From assembly GCA_016699575.1 (NCBI GenBank), contig CP064979.1:4154001-4218000 (forward strand): DNA of 64,000 bases. The letters run 5' to 3'. The DNA is from Flavobacteriales bacterium (GTDB lineage: Bacteria > Bacteroidota > Bacteroidia > Flavobacteriales_F > PHOS-HE28). Shown one piece after another: positions 15,747 through 23,653 of this stretch; the first letter of the stretch is position 1, and each line of letters opens with the position of its first letter. The translations under genes were made by a program, and so were the position numbers. The notes under the pieces were generated by a model that saw nothing but the letters and a program-made list of their open reading frames with translations, searched no databases and had not been told where the DNA came from.

Positions 15747-16619
15747 ATGCAACAGGAGATCGAACGCGCCTGGGAGAACCGGGAACTGCTGAAGGACAAG
15801 GCCACGGTGCAGGCCATTGAGCATGTGATAGAACTGCTGGACAAGGGGCAGCTGAGGGTGGCGGAACCGGTGTTCGGTAACAACCAAGCATCAACGCGGG
15901 ATTCCTCGTCGGGGACTCCTCGGAATGACCGGGCAGGGGTGATTGAATGGAAGGTGAACGACTGGGTGAAGAAGGCTGTGATCCTGTATTTCCCCACGCG
16001 CGGCATGAAGACCTTGGAAGCCGGTCCTTTGGAGTTCCACGACAAGATGGAGCTGAAGCGCAACTACGCCCAGCTCGGCGTGCGCGTGGTACCGCATGCC
16101 GTAGCGCGTTACGGGGCATACCTCGCACCGGGCGTCATCATGATGCCGAGCTACGTGAACATCGGCGCCTACGTGGATGGTGGCACCATGGTGGACACCT
16201 GGGCCACCGTGGGTAGCTGCGCGCAGATCGGCAAGGACGTGCACTTGAGCGGTGGCGTGGGCATCGGTGGTGTGCTGGAGCCCGTGCAAGCGGCACCCGT
16301 GATCATTGAGGACGGTTGCTTCATCGGCTCGCGCGCCATTGTGGTGGAAGGTGTGCACGTGGGCAAGGAGGCCGTATTGGGCGCCAACGTGGTGCTTACG
16401 GCCAGCACGCGCATCATCGATGTAACCGGTGCCGAGCCCAAGGAGATGAAAGGCCATGTGCCGCCGCGCTCAGTGGTCATCCCCGGCACCACGGTCAAGA
16501 AGTTCCCGGCCGGTGAGTTCGGCGTGCCGTGTGCGCTCATCATCGGACAGCGCAAGGAGAGCACCGATAAGAAGACGAGCCTCAACGACGCACTGAGGGA
16601 GCACAACGTGGCTGTGTGA
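15747..16619 (+). CDS. dapD: Tetrahydrodipicolinate N-succinyltransferase with in-frame repeat insertion
   Basis: A 290-aa DapD of lysine/diaminopimelate synthesis that succinylates tetrahydrodipicolinate. N-terminal helices (MQQEIERAWENRELL), VNDWVKKAVILYF, then a long left-handed beta-helix of hexapeptide repeats (MMPSYVNIGAYVDGG, GGVGIGGVLEP, GAKFP-like KKFPAGEFGVPC) are all present. Residues of about 42-65 are foreign to the family: this stretch is encoded by a palindromic repeat (15896-15928) plus flanks, inserted in frame between the N-terminal helices and the VIEWKV strand. The family is usually about 270-275 aa. The rest looks intact, so the enzyme is probably functional. The in-frame extension to 15423 is repeat translation. 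Confidence 0.93.
   Translation: MQQEIERAWENRELLKDKATVQAIEHVIELLDKGQLRVAEPVFGNNQASTRDSSSGTPRNDRAGVIEWKVNDWVKKAVILYFPTRGMKTLEAGPLEFHDKMELKRNYAQLGVRVVPHAVARYGAYLAPGVIMMPSYVNIGAYVDGGTMVDTWATVGSCAQIGKDVHLSGGVGIGGVLEPVQAAPVIIEDGCFIGSRAIVVEGVHVGKEAVLGANVVLTASTRIIDVTGAEPKEMKGHVPPRSVVIPGTTVKKFPAGEFGVPCALIIGQRKESTDKKTSLNDALREHNVAV
15896..15928. repeat. Palindromic repeat embedded in frame in dapD
   Basis: 33 bp from GCGGGATTCC to CGGAATGA, identical to the reverse complement of 13624-13656. It is translated as part of DapD (RDSSSGTPRND). Confidence 0.9.
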
Positions 16620-16630
16620 GGCGGAGAGAA

Positions 16631-16667
16631 GACCACAGAGGCAGAGGGGCACTGAGAACACGGAGGA
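16631..16667. repeat. Single arm of the CACAGAGG-class repeat
   Basis: GACCACAGAGGCAGAGG and ACACGGAGG units lie between dapD and the glycosyltransferase. The final GGAGGAAA may double as the ribosome binding site of the downstream gene. Confidence 0.55.
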
Positions 16668-16669
16668 AA

Positions 16670-17683
16670 ATGCAAGGGCGGCAGCAGAGCTTTCTGGTCA
16701 TACAGACCGCGTTCTTGGGGGATGCGGTGCTGACGACGGCTTTGCTGGAGAAGCTGCATGCCTTCTATCCGGATGCGGCAATTGATATCGTGGTGCGGAA
16801 GGGCAACGAAGGGTTGTTCAAGGGCCATCCGTTCCTTCGCCATGTCCATGTTTGGGACAAGCAACGCGGCAAGACACGCAACCTGTTCCGGTTGATCGGC
16901 ACGTTGCGAAAGACCCGCTACGACCACATCATCAACTGCCAGCGCTTCTTCAGCACCGGGTTGATGACCGTGCTGGCCCGGGGCAACGAGAAGATCGGCT
17001 ACGACAAGAACCCGCTGAGTTTCCTTTTCACACGCAAGTTGAAGCACGTGATCCCGACTGGACGGGACGGGGACGTCGGTGATGGTCGACACGAGGTGGA
17101 CCGTCTGAACGCCCTCATCGAACACCTCACCGACAGGTCGCGGCCGCTGCCAAGGCTTTACCCATCTGCGGAAGACAGGGCGAGTGTTGAAGGCCATTGC
17201 TCCAGCCGGTTCATCACCATCGCGCCAGCATCCGTTTGGTTTACCAAGCAGTGGCCAGCGGAGAAATGGGTGGAGCTTCTGAAGCAGGTGCCTGCCAACA
17301 CCCGTGCATTGCTTTTGGGCGGCCCTGGCGACAAGGACCTGTGCGAACGGATTGCCCGCGAAGCCGGCACTGGAACCGTGCTGGCCGGACAACTGAGCCT
17401 GCTACAAACGGCCGCCGTCATGGAACGTGCCGCGATGAACTACGTGAACGACAGCGCGCCGCTGCACATCGCCAGTGCGATGAACGCGCCCGTGACCGCC
17501 ATCTTCTGCAGCACGGTTCCTGCGTTCGGCTTCGGGCCGCTGCGCGCGAACGGACGCGTGGTGGAAACAGCGGAAAAGCTCGATTGCAGGCCGTGCGGGC
17601 TGCATGGGCACAGGAGATGTCCCAAGGGGCACTTCCGATGCGCCGAGATCAAGGCTGCGCGAGCACTTGGCGAATTGATCTGA
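16670..17683 (+). CDS. Glycosyltransferase family 9 (heptosyltransferase-like)
   Basis: A 337-aa GT9 family protein, the ADP-heptose:LPS heptosyltransferase type that adds sugars to the lipopolysaccharide core on the cytoplasmic face of the inner membrane. Typical features are the N-terminal FLVIQTAFLGDAVLTTALL (GD motif), ITIAPASVWFTKQWP in the middle, and the nucleotide-sugar-binding MNYVNDSAPLHIASAMNAP near the C-terminus. GGAGG precedes the ATG by 4-5 nt, supporting this start over the in-frame extension to 16616. The last bases abut the stop of the convergent T9SS gene. The sugar donor cannot be specified. Confidence 0.88.
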   Translation: MQGRQQSFLVIQTAFLGDAVLTTALLEKLHAFYPDAAIDIVVRKGNEGLFKGHPFLRHVHVWDKQRGKTRNLFRLIGTLRKTRYDHIINCQRFFSTGLMTVLARGNEKIGYDKNPLSFLFTRKLKHVIPTGRDGDVGDGRHEVDRLNALIEHLTDRSRPLPRLYPSAEDRASVEGHCSSRFITIAPASVWFTKQWPAEKWVELLKQVPANTRALLLGGPGDKDLCERIAREAGTGTVLAGQLSLLQTAAVMERAAMNYVNDSAPLHIASAMNAPVTAIFCSTVPAFGFGPLRANGRVVETAEKLDCRPCGLHGHRRCPKGHFRCAEIKAARALGELI

Positions 17684-19060
17684 TCACTCCTTCACGAACC
17701 TCGCTCGCCTCGAACCACTCGGGAACTCCAGTTCCAGCACGTGCACGCCCGGCGCCAATCCGTTAACCGACAGCGATATGTTCGAGCCTTGCATAGTGGC
17801 CGCGCCATCCAGCACTATCCTGCCCGAAAGGTCCGTCACCCTTATCCGCATTGGCACGTCTCCATTGACCGTCCGCACGTTCAGCACATCATGCGTTGGT
17901 TGGGGATAGAGTTCGAGGCCCTGCTGCGCCAGTTCTTCCTCCCCGAGCGTCACGCCCACGAACGACAGATCATCCACGTACAGTACTGAGCCCGGGTGGC
18001 TGCCCGACCAGATGCGCAAGAGGAGCGTGTCCGGCGCGTTGAACAGCGTGATCGGCGATCCGATGAACGTCCAGGCGGAAGTCGCGTTCGTGATCCATGC
18101 GTACGTCTCCTGCACCAGCAAACCGTTGCTCACGAAGGCCATGTAGATACCACCGGTGTCCGTGCCAACCGGCTCGTACTGATAGAACGCGGTCATGAGC
18201 GTGGGCGTGTCCGTGTAAGGAACACCGGTGAGGAAAGCGCCGTTGGCGATGTCGCTGTTCGCCAAGATGCCGGGCAGCGTGTCATTGCCCAAACCCAGCG
18301 TCTCCATGCGCAGTGAAAAGCTGCCTGTCCGGGCATTCGTGCTTTTCGCCACGGGTGCGAGGCCCATGTTCACCAGCAAGGGATTGAAAGAGAACCAACC
18401 GTCGGGTTCCTCGGTGGTGATGTCGTGCCAGTCTTCCATGCCGTTGTTCGGCAACTCGTCGGGCACTGGCTCAATGGTGCTCGTGAGTTGGACATCGTCC
18501 ACTTCCAACCACGATGTACCTGCAATAGGCAGCCCATAAGGATCGCTGCTGACGAAGGCCAGTAGCACGCTGTCGGGCTGCACGGGAACCCCGTTGTTCA
18601 CCGGGAAGCTCAGGGCGGTCCAGGTCAATTGAGTTCCGCCGATGTACTCCGACAGGGTGTCCACGACGGTGCCACCGCTCCACACGAGCAGGTAGATGAA
18701 CGCCGAATCACCCGGAACGATGTCGTAGCGGAACCACCCTTGCAGCGCATCTATGGCGGTGCCGAAGGGCACGCCGTCCACCGCCTGGTTGTTCACCACG
18801 TTGCCTTGCAGCAGAAGCCCGTACGTCGTGTTCGTTCCATTGCTCACGCTGGTCATTCGCGCAGCATTCGCACCTGAATGACCCGGGACCCGCGTAACGC
18901 TGATCACGCCCGGGATCTGGTAGTTCGTCGTTCGCCATTCGTCGATCTCCTCGTAGGCCGCCCGGTCGGACCAGTCCTCGAACCCGCCGTTCGGGATCTG
19001 CTGTGCCGCACAATGCACCAACCCGGTACTGAACAAAACCACTGCGAAGGGGCGCACCAT
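17684..19060 (-). CDS. Secreted protein with two carbohydrate-binding-like domains and T9SS sorting domain
   Basis: A 458-aa exported protein with signal peptide MVRPFAVVLFSTG, cleaved near HCAAQ. Two similar jelly-roll units each open with a NGGFEDW or NNGMEDW motif, as in PCMD/CBM-like surface proteins. The C-terminus (LYPQPTHDVLNVR to RARFVKE) is a type A T9SS sorting domain. It is probably a surface-exposed glycan-binding or matrix protein. It is divergent from the CCA-adding enzyme gene with about 100 bp between them. Confidence 0.78.
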   Translation of the reverse strand: MVRPFAVVLFSTGLVHCAAQQIPNGGFEDWSDRAAYEEIDEWRTTNYQIPGVISVTRVPGHSGANAARMTSVSNGTNTTYGLLLQGNVVNNQAVDGVPFGTAIDALQGWFRYDIVPGDSAFIYLLVWSGGTVVDTLSEYIGGTQLTWTALSFPVNNGVPVQPDSVLLAFVSSDPYGLPIAGTSWLEVDDVQLTSTIEPVPDELPNNGMEDWHDITTEEPDGWFSFNPLLVNMGLAPVAKSTNARTGSFSLRMETLGLGNDTLPGILANSDIANGAFLTGVPYTDTPTLMTAFYQYEPVGTDTGGIYMAFVSNGLLVQETYAWITNATSAWTFIGSPITLFNAPDTLLLRIWSGSHPGSVLYVDDLSFVGVTLGEEELAQQGLELYPQPTHDVLNVRTVNGDVPMRIRVTDLSGRIVLDGAATMQGSNISLSVNGLAPGVHVLELEFPSGSRRARFVKE

Positions 19061-19159
19061 GGACCTGAGCTTTCGGCGAAGCTATCTGATCGACCTGCCA
19101 GCGCGCCACCCGGCTACTTTCGCCGCCTGTCTGCCGACGGCAGGCCCTTCCCTGGAACC

Positions 19160-20653
19160 GTGGCCGCACACGCCTTCGACATCGACCCGTCGCGACTGGA
19201 CGGCATCGCGGAGCAGCCGCTGTTCAAGGCCGTGGCTGATGAAGCCGCAGTCCGGGGCATCCCTGCGTTCGCCATTGGAGGGTACGTGCGCGACCTGCTC
19301 CTGGGCCGTCCGTGCAAGGACATCGACTTCGTGGTGGAAGGCGACGGCATTGCTTTCGCGGAGGCGGTGGCCGCTCGGTTGAACGCCGGGCAGGTGCACG
19401 TCTTCAAGAACTTCGGGACGGCGATGTTCATCCTTCGACAGGCTCAGGATGACATCCAAGTCGAGTTCGTCGGGGCGCGCAAGGAGAGCTACAGCCGCAA
19501 CAGCCGCAAACCCGAGGTGCAACCGGGCACCATCAAAGACGATCAAGAGCGCCGCGACTTCACCATCAACGCGTTGGCCATCTCCCTCAATGCTGGCAGT
19601 CTCGGTGCGCTGGTGGATCCCTTTGGCGGCATCCTCGACCTGGACAAGGGCATCCTGCGCACGCCGCTCGACCCGGACATCACTTACAGCGACGACCCCT
19701 TGCGCATGATGCGCGCCGTGCGGTTCGCCACGCAGTTGGGCTTCACCATTGAAACTGGGAGCTTCGAGGCCATACGCCGCAATGCCGAAAGGCTCGACAT
19801 CATCAGTGCTGAGCGCATCCACACGGAGCTCAACAAGATCATCCTTACCGACAAACCCAGCGCCGGTTTCATCCTGCTGCGCGACAGCGGGCTCCTCTCC
19901 CGCTTCTTCCCTGAGTTCCTGGAGTTGCAGGGCGCGGAGGAGAAATACGGCATCGGCCACAAGGACAACTTCTACCACACGCTGCAAGTGCTGGACAACG
20001 TGTGCGAAAAGAGCAACGACCTGTGGCTGCGCTGGGCCGCCGTGCTGCACGACATCGCGAAGCCACGCACCAAACGCTTCGACCCTGAGCACGGGTGGAC
20101 CTTCCACGGGCACGAGGACAAAGGCGCGCGCATGGTGCCGGGCATCTTCCGCCGCTTGAAACTGCCGCTGGACGATCAGATGAAATTCGTGCAGAAGCTC
20201 GTGGCCCTTCACCTGCGTCCCATCGCGCTCACCAAGGACATCGTTACCGACAGCGCCATCCGCCGCCTGCTCTTCGATGCCGGCGACGACATCGACGCGT
20301 TGATGATCCTCTGCCGCGCAGACATCACCAGCAAGAACGAGAAGAAGAAGGACCGCTACCTGCGCAACTATGAACTGGTGGTGGAAAAGCTGCGCTCCGT
20401 GGAAGAGAAGGACCGTGTGCGCAACTTCCAGCCGCCCATCACCGGTCAGGATGTGATGACCGCCTTCGGTGTAGAGCCGTGCAAGCTGATCGGCGATATC
20501 AAGACCGTGATCAAGGACGCCATCCTGGACGGCAAGATCGAGAACGACCGCACGCAGGCGTGGGCGCTCATGTTGGAGACCGGTCGAGCGATGGGACGTG
20601 AACCGTTGCGGGGGATGGAGAAGCCCGTTGTAGCCAACGACAGCAAGGAATAG
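19160..20653 (+). CDS. cca: CCA tRNA nucleotidyltransferase with HD domain and in-frame repeat insertion
   Basis: A 497-aa CCA-adding enzyme that builds or repairs the tRNA 3' CCA end. Motifs: FAIGGYVRDLLLGR, DIDFVVEG (catalytic DxD), ERRDFTINAL (motif C) and YSDDPLRMMRAVRFA. A C-terminal HD phosphohydrolase-like domain follows (LHDIAKPRTK, HEDKGARM). Residues of the LRQAQDD segment come from a palindromic repeat at 19428-19452, inserted where relatives have about four fewer residues just before VEFVGARKESY. There is no suitable ATG; GTG at 19160 is chosen, 38 bp after a TACTTTCG promoter-like box (19115-19122). Confidence 0.92.
   Translation: MAAHAFDIDPSRLDGIAEQPLFKAVADEAAVRGIPAFAIGGYVRDLLLGRPCKDIDFVVEGDGIAFAEAVAARLNAGQVHVFKNFGTAMFILRQAQDDIQVEFVGARKESYSRNSRKPEVQPGTIKDDQERRDFTINALAISLNAGSLGALVDPFGGILDLDKGILRTPLDPDITYSDDPLRMMRAVRFATQLGFTIETGSFEAIRRNAERLDIISAERIHTELNKIILTDKPSAGFILLRDSGLLSRFFPEFLELQGAEEKYGIGHKDNFYHTLQVLDNVCEKSNDLWLRWAAVLHDIAKPRTKRFDPEHGWTFHGHEDKGARMVPGIFRRLKLPLDDQMKFVQKLVALHLRPIALTKDIVTDSAIRRLLFDAGDDIDALMILCRADITSKNEKKKDRYLRNYELVVEKLRSVEEKDRVRNFQPPITGQDVMTAFGVEPCKLIGDIKTVIKDAILDGKIENDRTQAWALMLETGRAMGREPLRGMEKPVVANDSKE
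19428..19452. repeat. TCATCCT-AGGATGA palindrome embedded in cca
   Basis: 7-bp arms flank TCGACAGGCTC. This is the widely dispersed GTCATCCTGAGCCTGTCGAAGG type repeat, seen here in reverse complement and read in frame as FILRQAQDD. Confidence 0.8.
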
Positions 20654-20748
20654 TGACCGGGCCGCCCCGGCGTTGTCAAAGCTCAGGACCGCACCATTCG
20701 CAGGTACCGATAGCTTCGCGGTCCCATTGTATCCTCACGCATCCCACA

Positions 20749-21363
20749 ATGCGCATCTACCGTTTCCGCGTCCTCATCGAAGACAAAACCGAAGCCTTTC
20801 GTGACATAGAGATCAGGAGCGAGCAATCGTTCCTTGACCTGCACAAGGCGATCAAGAAGGCCTTCGGCTTCAAGGGCGAGGAGATGGCCTGTTTCTATGT
20901 GAGCGACGACAGCTGGGAACGCGGCGCGATGATCCCGCTGGCCGACCTGGGCTTCGCGGAGGATGGCGGCACACCGCCCGCCCTGATGGCCGACGTGTAC
21001 ATCAGCGACCACATGCGCAGCACCAAGCAGCGCTACATCTACGTGTACGACTTCCTCTTCAACTGGACCTTCCTGATCGAACTCGTGAGCGCCAAGGAAC
21101 CGGTGAAGGGCAAGCGTTATCCCCAGGTGGTTTTCAGTCACGGTGAAGCACCTGGCGAGATGAGCCGCATGGACCCTATCCTGCTTCCCGGCAACGACGA
21201 TGAAGCCGAAGGCGAGAACATGCGCGAGGAGGCCGAGGAGATCTACGACGCCGACGAAGACATGGGCCACGACACGGACATGGGCGATGAGCACGACGAA
21301 TTCGGCCACGGTGAGGACGATGGGCTGAGCGGGCACGAGCAATTGCCGGAGGATTACCACTGA
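20749..21363 (+). CDS. Plasmid pRiA4b ORF-3-like family protein
   Basis: A 204-aa protein with the pRiA4b ORF-3/IS1096 TnpR-like fold (PF07929-type), seen in RFRVLIEDKTEAFRDIEI, SFLDLHKAIKKAFGF and YVYDFLFNWTFLIELV. The family occurs chromosomally across Bacteroidota without being tied to a plasmid, and its biochemical role is unknown. The C-terminal third is a very acidic low-complexity tail rich in Asp, Glu, Gly and His (DEDMGHDTDMGDEHDEFGH), which could bind metal or nucleic-acid-binding partners. The ATG at 20749 is preferred over the extension to 20653. Confidence 0.75.
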   Translation: MRIYRFRVLIEDKTEAFRDIEIRSEQSFLDLHKAIKKAFGFKGEEMACFYVSDDSWERGAMIPLADLGFAEDGGTPPALMADVYISDHMRSTKQRYIYVYDFLFNWTFLIELVSAKEPVKGKRYPQVVFSHGEAPGEMSRMDPILLPGNDDEAEGENMREEAEEIYDADEDMGHDTDMGDEHDEFGHGEDDGLSGHEQLPEDYH

Positions 21364-21390
21364 GGGAGTTGACCCGCGGAACTGAAATGA

Positions 21391-21465
21391 CCTCACGCGG
21401 GGGCGCGGGGAACGCGGAGAGGAGAGAAATACGTTCGCGCAGAGGCGCAGAGAACGCAGAGGATG
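21391..21465. repeat. GCGGGGGCGCGGGGAACGCGGAG / CGCAGAGGCGCAGAG repeat
   Basis: Two direct blocks, at about 21391-21424 and 21436-21462, made of (CGCAGAG)-like units related to the CACAGAGG class. The 21363-21577 gap also holds a copy related to the 6187-6310 repeat (near 21535-21570) and no gene. Confidence 0.65.
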
Positions 21466-21576
21466 ACAGACAACGGGCATGACTTCCTGTGCAAGGGCCG
21501 GTTCGGCCGCAGCGCGCAGCGCCCATCATGTTCATCATCTTCATCCGTGGATGCATCTGCGGTTCTGTGTTGATCC

Positions 21577-22494
21577 ATGGAGAGGATGGGGACCAAAGCA
21601 GGCACGCTGATCGTTGTGGGCGGACCAACCGCCAGCGGGAAAAGCGCGGCTGCGGTGGCCCTGGCCAAGCACTTCGGAACGGAGGTGGTGAGCGCCGACT
21701 CGCGCCAATTCTACCATCAACTGCGGATCGGTGCAGCACCGCCCACCGCAGAAGAGATGGAAGGTGTACCGCACCACTTCGTCGGCCACTTGGGAGTGGA
21801 GGAAACGATGAGCGCCGGTGGCTTTGCCAGGGTCGCTGTACGAGTCATTGAGGACCTATTGAAGGAACATGGCACCGCCGTGCTGGTAGGAGGAAGCGGA
21901 CTGTACATTGACGCGGTGCTTAACGGCTTCGACCCGATGCCACTGGGCGACCACCGCATCCGCACCGAGTTGCAGGAGCGCTTCCGGCGCGATGGACTAG
22001 AGCCGTTGCTGCAACGCCTGGCGGAACTCGACCCGGCAATCATGGAACGTATCGACCAGCGCAACCCGCACCGCGTGATCCGGGCACTGGAAGTTTGCCT
22101 GAGCAGCGGGCGGCCCTTCAGCGCCCAACGAAGTGGCAACCCTGAGGAACGCCCATGGAAGAGCCTCTGCCTGGCCATGGACCTTCCGCGGGAGGAACTC
22201 TACCAACGGATCGACGCACGGTTCGACGGCATGATGGCCGCTGGCCTGCTGGAGGAAGCACGCGGACTGTTTCCCCTTCGCCAGCTGAACGCTTTGCAGA
22301 CCGTTGGATACCGCGAACTGTTCCTGCACCTCGCCGGGGAATTGGATCTTCCTGGAGCGGTCGCGCTAGCGAAGCAGCACACCCGCAACTTCGCCAAGCG
22401 GCAACTGACCTGGCTGCGCCGCAGCGATGCATGGAACTGGGTATCGCCGTCGGACATCCCCGCCATGGTGCGACTGGTCGAAGATTCGGCGTAG
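21577..22494 (+). CDS. miaA: tRNA dimethylallyltransferase
   Basis: A 305-aa MiaA that transfers a dimethylallyl group to A37 of tRNAs reading UNN codons. The P-loop is GPTASGKS (16-23), followed by VVSADSRQFYHQLRIG (the D-S-R-Q motif), VGGSGLYIDAVLNG, DQRNPHRVIRALEV and, at the C-terminus, LQTVGYRELF and HTRNFAKRQLTWLR. Length matches the family. A second in-frame ATG three codons in is also possible. Two dispersed repeats lie just upstream. Confidence 0.96.
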   Translation: MERMGTKAGTLIVVGGPTASGKSAAAVALAKHFGTEVVSADSRQFYHQLRIGAAPPTAEEMEGVPHHFVGHLGVEETMSAGGFARVAVRVIEDLLKEHGTAVLVGGSGLYIDAVLNGFDPMPLGDHRIRTELQERFRRDGLEPLLQRLAELDPAIMERIDQRNPHRVIRALEVCLSSGRPFSAQRSGNPEERPWKSLCLAMDLPREELYQRIDARFDGMMAAGLLEEARGLFPLRQLNALQTVGYRELFLHLAGELDLPGAVALAKQHTRNFAKRQLTWLRRSDAWNWVSPSDIPAMVRLVEDSA

Positions 22495-22582
22495 CGCTCT
22501 ACTGCAATCGTGGTATTCCCGGCCGTGCTGCGGGCAGGTAGTTTCGCCGCCCGTTCGCCGCATGCGGACATTTCCAACGAAC

Positions 22583-23641
22583 ATGACCAACCGCTTTCTA
22601 ATTGGCGCTCTCACCGCCATGGCCCTCGCCTCCTGCAGCGACCCTCAGCCCAACGACCAGCAAAACACCGACGCCGCCAGCACCGAAAAGGTGGTTAACG
22701 TGTACAGCCACCGCCACTACGATGTGGACAAGCAGCTCTTCGCCGATTTCGAAGCCGCCACCGGCATCAAGGTGCAAGTGATCGACGCCGATGACGACCA
22801 ACTGCTGGCACGTTTGGCCGCTGAGGGCGCCAACACCCAAGCCGACATCATCCTTACCAGCGACGCCGGACGACTGGGCCTGTGCAAGCAGGGCGGCTTC
22901 CTGCAGCCTATCACGACAAAAAACCTTGAGGGCAACGTGCCCCAGCACTTGCGCGATCCCGAGGGCAACTGGTATGGGCTCAGCGTGCGCGCCCGCGTAT
23001 TCGCCTACGACAAAAACAAGGTGAAACCCGAGCAATTGGCCACCTATGATGCCGTCACCGGTCCTTCCTTCAAGGGCAAGTTGCTGGTGCGGAGCAGTGA
23101 GAACACCTACAACCAGAGCCTGGTGGCAGCGATGATCGCACGCAACGGACGCGATGCGGCCTTGGCTTGGTGCAAGGGAGTGGTGGCCAACATGGCGCGT
23201 GAACCCAAAGGCGGAGACACCGACCAGATGCTGGCCATCGGCGAAGGCCTTGGCGAGGTGGCCATCGTCAACAGCTACTACGCCGGCAAGCTGATGGTGA
23301 GCGAAGACAGCGCTAAGCAGAAGGCCAAGGCGATCATTGCCGTTGCTTACCCTGTCATTGGCAAGGACATGGGCACGCACGTGAACGTGAGCGGTGCCGG
23401 CGTTGCCAGGCATACCAAGCACAAGGACAATGCGATCGCGCTGCTGGAGTTCCTCACCAGTGATGCGGCCCAATCCGTCTTCGCGAAAGGCAACATGGAA
23501 TTCCCGGTGAAGCCTGGCATCGCCGTAGCGCCTGAGCTCGAAGCCTTCGGCAACCTCGTGCAGGACCAACTGGACCTGAGCAAGCTCGGCGAGAACAATG
23601 CCGAGGCCGTGAAGGTGATGGCCGAGGCCGGTTGGAAATAA
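22583..23641 (+). CDS. Iron(III) ABC transporter substrate-binding lipoprotein
   Basis: A 352-aa extracytoplasmic solute-binding protein of the FbpA/FutA/IdiA class that captures ferric iron. A signal peptide with lipobox L-A-S-C anchors it to the membrane. Family features: VVNVYSHRHYDVDKQLFADFEAATGIKV, SDAGRLG and, near the end, VAIVNSYYAGKL with the paired tyrosines used for iron coordination. It heads a three-gene importer cluster. A TAGTTTCG promoter-like box lies at 22539-22546. The start at 22583 was chosen because it gives the signal peptide directly. Confidence 0.9.
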   Translation: MTNRFLIGALTAMALASCSDPQPNDQQNTDAASTEKVVNVYSHRHYDVDKQLFADFEAATGIKVQVIDADDDQLLARLAAEGANTQADIILTSDAGRLGLCKQGGFLQPITTKNLEGNVPQHLRDPEGNWYGLSVRARVFAYDKNKVKPEQLATYDAVTGPSFKGKLLVRSSENTYNQSLVAAMIARNGRDAALAWCKGVVANMAREPKGGDTDQMLAIGEGLGEVAIVNSYYAGKLMVSEDSAKQKAKAIIAVAYPVIGKDMGTHVNVSGAGVARHTKHKDNAIALLEFLTSDAAQSVFAKGNMEFPVKPGIAVAPELEAFGNLVQDQLDLSKLGENNAEAVKVMAEAGWK

Positions 23642-23653
23642 GCCTGACGGAAC

